Source: Pontederia crassipes (lineage: Eukaryota > Streptophyta > Magnoliopsida > Commelinales > Pontederiaceae). Taken from it: a DNA stretch of 64,000 bases. How positions within the stretch are numbered: the first letter of the stretch is position 1; each line of letters opens with the position of its first letter. The stretch covers positions 4,079,501-4,143,500 of the forward strand of contig CM060195.1 in the NCBI GenBank assembly GCA_030549335.1, read 5' to 3'. The translations under genes and the position numbers were made by a program. This document shows, in pieces, positions 49,621 through 61,800 of the stretch. Below the pieces are notes generated by a model. It worked only from the letters and a program-made list of their open reading frames with translations. It was not told the DNA's origin and did no database searches.

Positions 49621-51423
49621 AAGTGAAAATGAAGAAGAGGGGTTAGGGATTTAAGTAATTTTTTAGTGTCGCCATAGAACGCGACGCTACGTAGAGACTC
49701 CATGTAGGCGCCGACACTTTCAAAATTCAGCTAGCACAGTGTTATAGAGAAGCTAATGTGTCGCTAAGATAACGTAACACTATAGCGTCATCGGGGCGTC
49801 TCAATGGGTTTAGCATCTCAAGAATGCGACGCCATTGAGACGCTCATTAAAAGTTTTTTTCGAAATTTTTTAGTATGTATGAAATTTTATTTATCAATGT
49901 AGCGTCTCATCGCATTGTGCCCCGTTCCAATTGTTTTATTTCCTTCTGACAATCTATCATGTATGTATACAAAATTATAAATATCTATGTATATGTGTAT
50001 ATAACAAAATTGTGCGTGTATATATATACATATGTAATATATGCGTATGTGTATATATGTCTACGTGTAGGAGATTAAGTTACAACAATGTGTTTATAAT
50101 AATATGTGTATATGTTTATATGTGAATATATGTGTATATGTTTATGTTTCGAAGTGAATATATGTATATATGTTTATATGTGTGATATTAAGTTATAATA
50201 ATATGTATATATGCACTTATTATATATAAGTATAAGCATATACGCATATTTATATGTCTATATGTGCCCAATTAAGCGAGGGGTAACAAGTCGGCTTAGG
50301 AGGCGCAATACCGACGCTATTGAGTCGCTAGTTATATTTAGCGACACCGTAGCGCCAAACTAGCGTCGAATATATTATCGCGTCTCAATTCTGAGACGCT
50401 ATAGTGACGTCAATAGTGTCATCATAGCGTCGATTGTAACGGCGGCTCTAGTTAGACGCTACTGTGACGCTACAATGGTAGCACATCACTCAATCAACCA
50501 TCGTAATTTCATGATTAAGTATATAATAATAATATATGCATAATTATAATATAGGTAATAAATTATATATTTAGGAACACTCCTATCATGTAAAAATACA
50601 TATATATATATATATAATCGTGTAATTAATACATATATATGTTGATAATATGCTATTGATAACGGTAGCGTCCAATTAGCGTCGCCTCTCTCTGAGACGC
50701 CATATAGCGTTTCTTTAGAGCCGCCAAACTTGCGACGCTAGATTCGCGTCTAACGATGCTGACGCAAGAACGGCGCTAGGTGCTGCCGCGCATTTCCGAT
50801 TCATGGCGCAAAATAATAGCGTCTACGTAGCATCTCGATTGCGCCAGAAGTAGCGTCTATTCAGTGAATAGCTAAGAAGACGCTATTGAGACGCTATCAA
50901 GAGGCAAGTAGCATCTCATTATCGTGACGCGAAGTAGACGCTATAAAGGCGATAGTGGCATCTATATAGCGTCACAGCTATTTGCGACGTTACTTTGCGT
51001 CGCTAAGAGCCCATTTTCTTGTAGTGTTCTGTCATGCCATATTATTAGATTTGTTGAACATTTGTATTCTGTCGTGCCACTTTGGAGGCTGCTAAATCTA
51101 TTGTGCAATGATGTTTTTAACTTTCTTAGGCCCTTTTGTTTCGACTTTCACGAGTCATCCCACTTCTATACATCTGTGACAATTGAAGCCACAAAGTTAA
51201 CATTTCTATTACATTGCGGTACCTAGAAGATAAGCTAACAAAATGCTACACCATGAGATTAGTTCAAAGGGATTGAACGGCCAACTAGGCACATGTTTCA
51301 TTTAATGTTACAACTATTCAAACTCCTACATCCTAGAGTTATCGAACTATTTCCAAAATACAACCAATGTTTTGAATTGCTGTCAAAATACAACAATTTG
51401 CACTAAATCAAAGTTTTCAACTC

Positions 51424-53661
51424 TTAGCATTCATTTTCCTCTTCTTCACTAAGTGCAAAGTTGATGTTTTTTGCATTTTTTGCCTGAGAAGACTCATGGT
51501 GTACACTTGATCTTTGAGTCCCTAACATGCTTGGTTCAACTCCCTTGGATCCTTTTTTCTGCAAAGTGAAAATCATTAGGTAAAGGTGTAATCATAATAA
51601 AAACTAGCGTAGATAGTAAAAAGTGTACTTGGTGAAACCTCTTGTTGTAGCCAACCACACCACAGATTCTACACCTCATCGCGATCCTTCCCTTCTTATT
51701 GGGTCTACTTTTAGCATTCACAACTTTCTCAATCTCCTCGGATTCCTTCCTTCTTATATTTTGTTTCCTCCCCTTTTTTATCACATATGTTGGACTAATA
51801 GGGCATGGTTCATCTATCACTAGCTCACTAGCCGTTGATCCTTTCTTCTCAGTGGCTCTATCACATGGTCATATATCTTCAAATGTTTCTCTAGATGATA
51901 ATATTTATTCACATAATTTATTGGATCCTCGTTGTTCTCGAAAATACATGTCACTGCATGTGTACAAGGAATATCAGTTTAATTGCCACCTCCTACAACT
52001 GCACTCTCTAGCCTCCATGTCTACCACATACTGTGCACCTTGACTACTAACTTGAATTCTTGGACCACGTGACTAAGTAGAACCCCCATGAATTTGCCCA
52101 TTGTTTGATGTTTTCAAGTTTCTTGCTAATTTTTGGACACAAGACACCTTGTTGTTTTTTCATTATCTCTTTCTTCTTTCACAATCTTGTTATCAACTTT
52201 GTTCAAATCATTTCAAGCATTGTTATAACTGATTTGTACCTTGTATATAGAATATATTTGTTGAAACACTCTGACAGATTGTTCAACAACATATCACACT
52301 TAGGGACCATAGAAAACAAGCCCTTGACCAGCTAACAGACCTTTCCCTAACTGATTCACTGACCTCCTTTGATTTCTACTCAAGTTCTTATAAATAGAAT
52401 TATAGTTTCTCAAGAGTGGTAGCCTTAACAATATTCCACAAAAGTTTTTTAAATTTCTTACTTTTAAAACCTGCATGTAACAAACAGTTAGTTAAATAAC
52501 ATTTAACAAAGAGGTTAATCTTTAAAATATTTATCTTTATCTCTAAAGTTTGCCCACTAGTGGCTAACACGCATTCAACAGAGGGCAATATGGCATGCAC
52601 ACTATTTACTAAATCTTGCATTTAACAAACAAGTTTTTTGCATAAGAATAAGTGATATAAACAAAAGAAAACATACAATTGTATAACAAACATACCTTTT
52701 GCCTATCACTCATAATGGTCCATCCACTTCCATTGTTCATGTTAATCTCCCTTTAATCCCTCAATGAACCAAGACCATGTAGCATTGCATTTGTTTTCCA
52801 TAATAGCATATGCAAGGGGAAAGATGCAGTCATTTACATCTACCACTCTTCATGTCATCAGACGGTGCTTTCAAACAAATATAGAACCCCTTTCACCGGA
52901 GGTCTTCAAACAGTCCATTTATTATGCTATCGGGATTGGCCCTCAGGTCAGCCCTATCACCATGGATTGTTTTTAAACCCAAATCATTTGCCCTCTAGGT
53001 TGTCATCCTAGTGATCGTGTAGCTGAACTCTCTCCTCACCTGGCCAATTATCCTTGAAGTTTCAAGTAGGTGCACTCCTAAAGTTGGATTCATATAACTT
53101 AGCCAACTTTTTGTAAGTTAGATGGAAACTTTTAAAAACTTTAGTGCATGTGTGATTAAGCTGCATTCTTTTAATCTGTCAGGTGTTGTCCATTGGGCCT
53201 TTATGATATTATGGAGCTGTCATAATCCTCCAACCACACTTCTTATGGCATTCAACAATCCTCCTCTTTTTATTCTTTGAAAATCTTACTAGATATCTAT
53301 GCTTAATCCCATGGTTCCTATAGGCCTCCATGAACTCTGCCTTGCTACTAAACCTCATGTGTACTTCAAATATAGGGTCATCCATCATTTTCTTCACAAT
53401 AAAACAAGGGTCCTTTGGCCTCTTTTCATTCTCCTCTGAATTTGTATCACATGGAGATAACAATTTCTCATAATCATACTCAACCCCTGAGTCTTCTAAA
53501 TCTTCACTAGCAACTTGGGCACTAATAAAAGAGTCATCCCACCTCTTATTTTCCTTGACCTTGTTAATTTTCTTCACTAAATCTTCATCACCATCCATGA
53601 AATTGTAATCCACATCATCCAAGACATTTGCATTCTCGTTTTCACTATCAAGGATCCTCAT
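51424..53661 (-). pseudogene. MuDR-type (mudrA-like) transposase of MULE 2
   Basis: Minus-strand reading starts MRILDSENENANVLDD and has the MuDR N-terminal DNA-binding region at about 53390-53210 (FEVHMRFSSKAEFMEAYRNH, NKKRRIVECHKKCGWRI). The DDE region follows (52870-52690): DCIFPLAYAIMENK, ATWSWFIEGLK and GWTIMSDRQK, then KFKKLLWNIVKATTLEKL at about 52440. A SWIM finger (ECSCRRWQLN) and INYVNKYYHLE lie at about 52000-51900, then a degenerate zinc knuckle CRICGVVGYNKRFH at 51690-51640. After a short intron the last exon ends ALSEEEENEC with a stop at 51424. Introns are present (GTATG after SDRQK). A frame slip in the DDE region and a stop in the SWIM finger mark it as non-functional. The family is distinct from the FAR1-like transposase of MULE 1. 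Confidence 0.88.
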
Positions 53662-54584
53662 GTTGTATATGTGGTGTTACATTTTTTTTTCTCTTCACCA
53701 TCCATCCTTGCAATGTAGGGCCTCTGATTCATCCTCTATTAGTTCTTCAATCACCACAATTCTGGTTGGTGGGGTGGTGACATGCATGAGTTGAACATTG
53801 CTTCTAGGTTTGTCTTAGTCAAGTGCCACAGATATATATATCAATACCACCCAACTTACTAGCTTCATTACACATATCTAAGACCAGTGTCATTGGACAA
53901 TGTTCTTAGACCACTCAATCAATCTTTCCTTGACTCAACCCATAAATATGAAACAATCCCTTGTACCCCTATGGTTTTGCAAATACTATTTAATTCAATC
54001 AAGGACATTAGATCACCATCACAACCCATGAAGGTTTTGATCTCACCATTGTGATACCCTCATTCACCCTTGTCCCCGTTATAGTGCACATGCAAATCAA
54101 ACAAATCATCTAGGGAAGAATAAAAACATACATTTAATAATCAATTTGATATTTAAGTATAACCAAAGTACAATATGATAATAACTCACCAGTATAATTA
54201 CTGGCCATCTTCCAATTACGTCATTATACATAAATGCAACCCTATGGAAGAATTAAATGCAATCCACGTTAAGAAATACAAAGGCACGGTAATCTGTCAG
54301 AAACAAAGTGTCGTGGACCCTCATTCATAGTCAGGGACCACATAGAACGGATTTAGGGTTTAGGGGAAGCACAACACTTTAGGGCACTAAAAATGGATAA
54401 AAAATGTCCACAACAACATACAATCGTCGACAAGAAAGCAAATGGAGATAAGCAAACAAGATATTTGGATTTCGGGCAAAAAACTTACCTAGGGTTCGTC
54501 GCGATTCACACAAACGCGGTCGACGTTAGCTGTCGCCATTCACCTATCGTCACCCACGGACTCTTATCTCTGCCAAAGAGATCG

Positions 54585-54940
54585 TTGTCGTCGAAGAGAT
54601 CGCTGGAGATCACTTGAGAAGGGGGAAAGGGTTTCACATTTTAGGAAAAGTCGAATGTTTTCAACTGAATTGGGAAAGGTCAAAGTTAAAAGGAATTTTT
54701 TATTATTATATTTTAATGGGGCACACATAACGAGACACAAAGATTGATGGTGATAAATGATTCTTAGATGACAAGGATGAAAGAAAACTAATTCATGTGA
54801 TGGCCACATACGTAAGGCAAACAAAAAACCTACTAATCGTGCAAGAAAATAAAAGTTGAAGAACGTTCTAGTCACAAATTAAAATTGATGATCGTTTCGA
54901 TATTGACTCAAAGTTGGAGGATGATTTGTGTAATTTACCC
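54585..54940. repeat. Right TIR of MULE 2
   Basis: It is the inverted partner of 40343-40700 and ends at the TTTACCC before the GAGATATTG duplication. It probably contains the transposase promoter and the start of its leader exon. Confidence 0.85.
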
Positions 54941-54949
54941 GAGATATTG

Positions 54950-56024
54950 ATATTATGAACCTCTCGTAGTGATGATTATAAAAATGAAGTCACTATGCAT
55001 GTCAATGAGCATCGCAAGCTTGATAATACGTTATATCATGAAAAGAGTATCCATCACACACACTCTACAATTCGAAAATAATAACTAAGGAAAAAAATTA
55101 AGAAGTGTCAATGTAAATACTCTTACTCTATAAAAGTACAATGAGCTAATATATTTCACAACACATAATAGCTAATATCTCCACCATTATTTATAGGAAT
55201 TAAGTTGGCCATTCAAATCACCACTTCAGAAAACATAACAAAAACAGCTTTTTCAATTAAACCTAACGTTTGAAAAAAATATATATATACATTCTCCCAT
55301 AATCTACTTCTAAAGATAATTATCCCCAATACTCGCATTATTATTTTTTTCAAAAATTGACAAAATAATAGCACCCCGCTTCACATTTTTCCCCTGAAGG
55401 TAGCTCCTGCCCATACTCGAAATCTGACGTGGATTCACGGTACGGTGTCCAACCATGTTGGTGTATTAACCCAAACTTTCTAATGCTTCTCAGTGCTTGC
55501 CCAACTAAAGCTAGTGCCATTCTGATGAAGCCACTAGCCAACACATGATTTATATATTTACTAAGTCAGTTCTCTTCATATCCGATTCTTTATTTCCAAA
55601 AAATGTAAAACTCCTTAAAAATTAATTTTGATATCTCACTATAAGATTTAACTCATTAGACAATAAAGCTAACTTTTATTATTTTTTATATAGTTGTCGA
55701 GGATTAATCAAAATTATTATTAATAATATACAATATAGAAGTTAATTAAGGAAGGAGATCTAAAGCTATAGTTTTCTATTCCTCTCCTGTAGCAGTACAT
55801 GTCTGTCTGCGTGCCCGCACCAAGATTATAACTTATTTTTCAATCTGAGGAGTGTGCCAATGTTGATGTTAAATAATAAAAGGAACCACCAATTGGTATG
55901 CAACTGTTAAATAATCAAAGCCTATTCAGCTCACACTATTCACAGTCTCACACCATGCCTTCCTTATGTTCACACAAAGCAAAAAAGAAAGGGAAACATC
56001 TTGCAATGTATGATCTAATCTATA

Positions 56025-56109
<85 letters not shown>

Positions 56110-56201
56110 CCTCCCATGATAGTGTCATTTGTTTACTTGAGAACGACGTTTTTTTTCAGAAACACAACGAATTTAACACGGGGACAGTGTATGACAGTAT
56201 C

Positions 56202-56248
<47 letters not shown>

Positions 56249-57330
56249 AAAAATATAAATATAAATTGCTGCCAAATCCAATCCATTTGTAAATTGTTCG
56301 ATGTTAAATTGACCAAAATCTGACGGGTGCGACATCCTCGATTGTTATCTTTATTCTCATTTTCTCTCTGGTCACTTGAAGAAAAGGGAAACAAATTTCG
56401 GATAAATATATCACTGTAGAACACATCATATACATTTGGATAAGTAGTGCAGTCCACGTTCTCTTTGCTTTCGTAGAATAAATACAGATTGAAGTACTTG
56501 ACGAAGGTGATACCATTTTTAGAGTGTCAGTCTGATTTTTGGCCGTTCATCATTGTTACAATTTTTAGAGTGGAACAATGCAACTCTGATTCTGTTTCAC
56601 CTTCATTAATATAACAAATAGTATTTAGCAAATTAAGATATAAAAATGGAATCAAATTAAGTATCAACCTTTTCATTAGGTAGCAAATTCAGTGGATGAG
56701 ATGAAGAACAAAAATCTCCACCATTCTTTTGCCAAAAAAAAAAAAAAACAAATTTGTTTTCAACATTTGGCCCATGTAACTATTTATTGCATCAGCTTCC
56801 ATTAAATGATCGAATTAAGCCAATAAATTGATCCATCATAACTAAAGGGCCTACAATCTCGTACGGCGGGTCCATTAATTAACTTTCCATTTAATAAAAG
56901 TAAACATAAACCAGAGTTTAACTTCCTCTCATTTATTAACAAACCATTCCATTCACATAATTAACCAATTAGATAGAATGAAAAAGTGTTTCATTTCACT
57001 GTGTTCATGTTTTTTTTTCTACCTCAATAATTTTTATATCGAGTAATTAAAATTAATTAAAGGAAAATTTGATATTTATTTTCTATGAAAAAACGTTTTT
57101 TTGTTGTTTAATTAATATTTTTATATAGATGTAGAAAATGTCATACAAATTATTTAACTTTGTTTGTTTTCTTCTAATATTTTCTTTAAGTCGTCTCTGT
57201 TGTCGCTATTATTTCTTCGTCCCATGTCCTCCCTCCTCCACCAGGTCGAAGACAAGGTCCGGAGACCGGGAGACGAAGTGGAGACGGGGAGAGATAGAGA
57301 GAGAGATCCAATTGGGGCTTTGTCGCAGCC
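54950..57330. other. Upstream region of ZIP6-like gene with microsatellites
   Basis: AT-rich DNA without recognised genes or element ends. A (CT)n tract of about 39 units lies at 56029-56107 and a (TA)n tract at 56205-56244. The last ~150 bases before the ATG are GA-rich and probably 5' UTR. Confidence 0.55.
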
Positions 57331-57993
57331 ATGGCGTCCTGCGGCGCGGCCGACGCGTCCGAACGAGCGCTCTGGTGCAGGGACGGGGCCGCGGCGGCGC
57401 ACCTGAAGCTGGTCTCCATCGGGGTCATCCTGGCCACGAGCATGGTGGGAATCGCGTCGCCGGTGGCGCTGGCGCGCGTGTTCCACGGACGCGCCGGTTA
57501 CGGCCTCGCTCTGCTCATCATCAAGTGCTTCGCCGCCGGCGTCATTCTCTCCACCTCTCTCGTCCACGTCCTCCCCGACGCCTTCGCCGCCCTAGCCGAC
57601 TGCCAGGTCGCGACCCGGCACCCCTGGCGCGACTTCCCCTTCTCCGGTCTTGTTACCCTCGTGGGCGCGCTCCTTGCCCTCCTCGTCGACGTCACCGCCA
57701 CGTCCCACGCCTCCGAATCCTCCTCGGTGTCGCCCTCCAACACCAAGCAGCACTACGAGCGCCTCGGCGTGGAGGAGGCCAAGGCGAAGGCGTCAGTAGC
57801 GGAGGTGGGGGCTGTGGTCCTGGAGCTGGGAGGGTGCCATCGACACCACGGCGCAGCCCACGAAGAGGAGGCGGAACAGGAGGATGAGGGAAAGCAGCAC
57901 GACAGCGAGGAGGAGCGGCTAGCGAAGCTGAAGCAGAGGATGGTGTCGCAGGTGCTCGAGATTGGGATTGTATTCCACTCGGTCATCATCGGG
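57331..57993 (+). CDS. ZIP6: ZIP6-like metal transporter, 5' part, interrupted by a gypsy LTR
   Basis: The frame opens [19 protein letters not shown], close to the start of Arabidopsis ZIP6. It contains membrane segments at about residues 26-48 ([20 protein letters not shown]), 57-84 ([20 protein letters not shown] then LPDAF) and 104-128 ([19 protein letters not shown]), a His- and Glu-rich cytosolic loop ([13 protein letters not shown], about 168-198) and the beginning of segment IV ([17 protein letters not shown]). ZIP proteins carry zinc, iron and other divalent metals into the cytosol; segment IV holds the conserved metal-binding His seen here in IVFHS. The family then continues TxGMSQ and four more segments, which are absent: the frame runs into a gypsy LTR and stops after KSL. 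No bases of the rest of the gene are in the window. The GTT at the junction could also be a splice donor, in which case the insertion is in an intron. Confidence 0.9.
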
Positions 57994-58874
57994 GTTAAAT
58001 CTCTGTAGCCCAGCCCACTGTAAAGAAAGCCCACCTGTGCCGAGCCCACTCGCACGAGCGCCGAGGAAAAAAAACCTCGTTGAATCCGCCGTAGAAAATA
58101 TAAAAGCTTTTCACCTCTTATCTGTCTTCGTTTTGGCCGTTCTCCGATCAGCAACTTCTTTCTTCTCTTTTTTTAGGGTTTGAAGTCTTGCCTGAGTTCG
58201 CTATTTTTTGATCTGTTGCAGCTTGTGTTCGATCTCTAGTTGATGGCCTCGTCCTGTCTTTGGAATGAAGAAACTCCCAGATCTGATACAGCTAGCGGGT
58301 ACTTGTTTAATCCCTTGATCTCTTGTCTCGGCTCACTATTTTTACGTTGATCCCTGCTTCTGTAATCTTTGCTCTGTTTGTGCACAGTTGGAATTCTTGC
58401 ACTCCGCCTACACGAGGTTGGTAGCAAAAGCAAGCAAAAACAACCGGCTGTAAGAGATGAAAGAGGAGGAAACGTAGGGACTTGGTTGGAGATTTCGAGC
58501 ACTCCACGCTCCAAGAAATAAAATGACTTTGTAATTGGTTCTGAGATCTCCCTCTCATCCCAGCCTTCATTCTATTTATAGGTTCCCTTTTTGAAACCGA
58601 AATTGTCATTTACATGTCCTTTACATGCTGTTACATTCTTGCTACATGTCTTTTTCATGCTGTTACATTCTTGCTACATGTATTGAAATTGTTATTTACA
58701 TGCTGTTACATTCTTGTTATATGTCATACATCAACTATATTGCTGATGTGTACATATTATTTGGTAATAAAATCCTTCAAATAAAATGGTCTTTTTATCT
58801 TTCTTCTAGTCTCCATTTCTTCTGCCCTGTCGTCTGCTCTGTCGGTTACTCTCGCCTTTTTATTATTTATAACA
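57993..58874 (-). repeat. Reina-like element 3' LTR
   Basis: This LTR of about 882 bp has inner edge TTATTATTTATAACA next to the purine tract and outer edge GTTAAATCTCTGTAG against ZIP6. Ends read TGTTA...TAACA, compared with the right copy. The outermost one or two bases are uncertain. Confidence 0.92.
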
Positions 58875-61800
58875 TTTCCCCCTCCGGTGAAAAATTGGAC
58901 CTCATCCTTGAGGTCTGGAAAAGAATCAGTAACTTGATCAAAATCCTCCCATGAAGTATCTTCCACCGGAAGTCCTTCCCACTGCAGCAATACCTGTTTG
59001 ATAAATTGTCCTTGGCGCTTAATGATTCTAGTAGCAACAACAGCTACTGGCTTAAGTATAGGACCATGTATGTCTGAGATATCTGGCAAAGAAGAAGGAA
59101 TATCTGTTCTTCCCAATGCTTTCTTTAGCTTGGAAATATGAAACACAGGATGAATCTTAGAATTAGGAGGAAGAACTAATTCATAAGCAACTGTTCCAAT
59201 TCTTTTGGCTATAGGAAAAGGCCCATAAAATCGTTTCGATAGCTTGTGAGTACTTCTTTGAGCAAGAGACCCTTGCTTGTAGGGCTGTAGTTTCACATAA
59301 ACCAATTCCCCTTCCGCAAACTCCATATCAGTCCTGCGTTGATCTGCATTACTCTTCATCCTCGATTGAGACTTCGATAAATTGTCCTTCAAAACTTTTA
59401 ACACCTCATCCCTATCTCGAAGCTCAACATCCACAGCTTCCACTTGAGACTGATCCCTGATATAGGCAGGAATAGTAGGAGGTTGACGACCATAGACGAC
59501 TTCAAAAGGAGTCATCCCAGAGCTAGTGTGATAGGAAGTATTGAAAGAATATTCTGCCCATGGTAGATATTTAGACCAAGTAGAGGGTCTGTCCATAGCA
59601 AAACCTCTCAAGTACTGTTGCATGCACCTATTTAATACTTCAGTCTGGCCATCAGACTGTGGGTGATAAGCAGAGCTCATACAAAGCTTGGTACTGCTGA
59701 GAGAAAATAATTCCTTCCAAAAAGAACTAAGAAATATGGAATCTCTATCTGAAATAATGGTCCTTGGAAAACCATGTAGTTTCACAACCATGTCTAAAAA
59801 TAATTTTGCAACCTTTGAGGCAGAGTAATGGGCAGGTAAAGGTCCAAAGTGACAGTATTTAGAGAGTCTATCGACCACAACTAGAACTGATGTAAAACCA
59901 TTAGAAATTGGTAGACATGTCACAAAATCCATAGATATATCCTCCCAGACCCTATCTGGAATAGGAATAGGTTGTAATAGCCCAGCAGGACTAGTAGTAC
60001 AATACTTGATTTGCTGGCATATCTGACATTTACGGATAAAATCTTCCACTGATTTTCTCATACCTTGCCAAAAGAACTCAGCCGTTAATCGTTTAAAAGT
60101 CTTGATGATTCCCAAATGTCCTCCAACAGGGGTAGAATGAAATTCCTCCAATAGTAAAGGAATAATAGTAGAAGATGGTAAAAGAAAAATTCTGCCTTGT
60201 TTATATAGTAAACCATCTTTAGCTGTCAAATCTAATGTAGAAGAGATTCCATCATAGGTTCCTTGTAATAAAGATCGAAGTTGTGTGTTAGACTCATATT
60301 CTTGTCGAATCTGATCAATGATATTGAAGATTGGCATAGTCAATCCCAATAGTTGACTATCTGTACTGAATTGTCTAGATAATGCATCAGCAACTCTATT
60401 CTCCACCCCTGGTTTGTAAACTATAGAATAATCATAGCCAAAGAGTTTAGCCAAAAATTGCTGTTGCTCAGGAGTCTGAATGACTTGAGTCAAAATCTCC
60501 TTGAGACTTTTGTGATCTGTCTTAATGATAAAGTGATGACCTAACAAATAATGTCTCCACCTTTTAACTGCTTCCACTATAGCAAACAACTCTCTTACAT
60601 AAACTGAAGCCTTCTGTAGAGATTTGGACAACTTTTTACTGTAATAGCATATAGGCAAATTGTCTTGAAGTAATACGGCGCCAATTCCAGTTCCTGAAGC
60701 ATCTGTTTCCAGAACAAAATCCTTACTGAAATTAGGTAGTTGTAATATAGGTGCTGAAGTTAAGGCAGATTTCATAGTCTGAAAAGCTGCGGTAGCTTTT
60801 TCTGTCCAGTGAAACGAGTTTTTTTGTAGTAGATCAGTCAAAGGGCTAGCTAAAGAAGCGTATCCCTTTACAAATCGTCGATAATATCCGGCAAGACCCA
60901 AAAAGGCTCGTAATTGTTTAATGTTCATAGGAAGTGGCCACTGTTGAACAGCTTCAATCTTTTGCCAATCAGGCTCGACTCCCTTGGCTGACACAATATG
61001 ACCTAGATAATCAATTTTAGGCAAGGCAAAACTGCACTTGCTCTTTTTGAGATAAAAATTTTGATCCTGTAGACACTGTAGTATAATATCCAAATGTTGC
61101 AAATGACTCTCCAAGTCAAGACTGTATATCAATATATCATCAAAAAATACAATCACAAACTTTCTCAAATAAGGAGCAAACAATCTGTTCATAATGGCCT
61201 GAAAAGTAGATGGAGCATTTGTCAATCCGAAGGGCATTACTAAAAATTCATAATGACCCTCATGTGTTCGGAAAGCTGTCTTCCCTATATCATCCTCATG
61301 CATTCTGATCTGATGGTAACCTGCCCTGAGATCCAATTTAGAAAAAATTGATGCTCCATGAAGTTCATCCAAAAGCTCATCTATAGTTGGAATAGGAAAC
61401 TTATCTTTGATAGTAATGCCATTTAAGGCCCTATAGTCCACACAAAAACGCCAAGTGCCGTCCTTTTTCTTCACTAACAGGACTGGGGAAGAGAATGGAC
61501 TGGAACTATGTTGTATAACTCCTTGTTCCAACATTTCTTTTACCAACTTTTCTATTTCAGCTTTTTGAAAATGGGGGTATCTATAGGGTTTTACATTGAC
61601 TGGTTGGCTATTTGGTATTAGATGAATGTGATGTTGAACTGCCCTATTTGGAGGAAGAGAAGTTGGTATCGAAAAGACCTTCTCATATTTATCCAATACA
61701 ACTTTAACTTCATTAGTAATAATGTCCTCCTCAGAATTTTCTGGTGTAACAGTCAACTGAAAGTATGACATAGTATCTTGTAATTGAATTAATCTTCTCA

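Larger units (their letters stand above)
41499..51026 (-). mobile_element. Autonomous-type CACTA (En/Spm) element, TSD TTC
   Basis: The 9.5-kb element starts CACTACAAGAAAATGGAAG and ends CCATTTTCTTGTAGTG, with TTC on both sides (41496-41498 and 51027-51029). Subterminal regions (41515-41950 and 49670-50990) carry many copies of the short motif AGCGTC / GACGCT in both orientations, likely binding sites. The family differs from that at 3370 and 17169. On the minus strand it has a TNP2-type transposase (about 48420-44880) and a second gene of the plant Ptta/En/Spm type (44750-42200). Both have stops. A five-fold ~20-bp repeat (GCATCACAGGCAATATAAAA) is at about 42014-42110. A SINE is inserted in the second gene. 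Confidence 0.93.
40343..54940 (-). mobile_element. MULE 2: MuDR-type Mutator-like element, TSD GAGATATT(T/G)
   Basis: The left end GGGTAAATTACACGAATCGT and its following ~350 bases match the reverse complement of the right end (GGGTAAATTACACAAATCAT onward), with shared blocks CTTTTATTTTCTTGCACGAT and GTGAAACCCTTTCCCCCTTC. The flanks GAGATATTT (40334-40342) and GAGATATTG (54941-54949) match in eight of nine bases, the 9-bp target duplication of Mutator. A GRF zinc finger gene starts at the left end on the plus strand, and a mudrA-type transposase starts at the right end on the minus strand. A 9.5-kb CACTA element (41499-51026) interrupts it between the two genes; without it the MULE is about 5.1 kb. 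Both genes carry damage, so this copy is unlikely to be active. Confidence 0.9.

Noticed and set aside
48945-49654. Open frames of up to 203 codons, Gly/Arg-rich or Pro/Ser-rich
   Set aside because: They are products of the GGCGG-type array of the CACTA element, open in several frames on both strands without any domain.
57154-57887. Alternative frames of up to 249 codons over the ZIP6-like exon
   Set aside because: Shadow frames of a very GC-rich coding region; the frame from 57331 has the ZIP family membrane segments.
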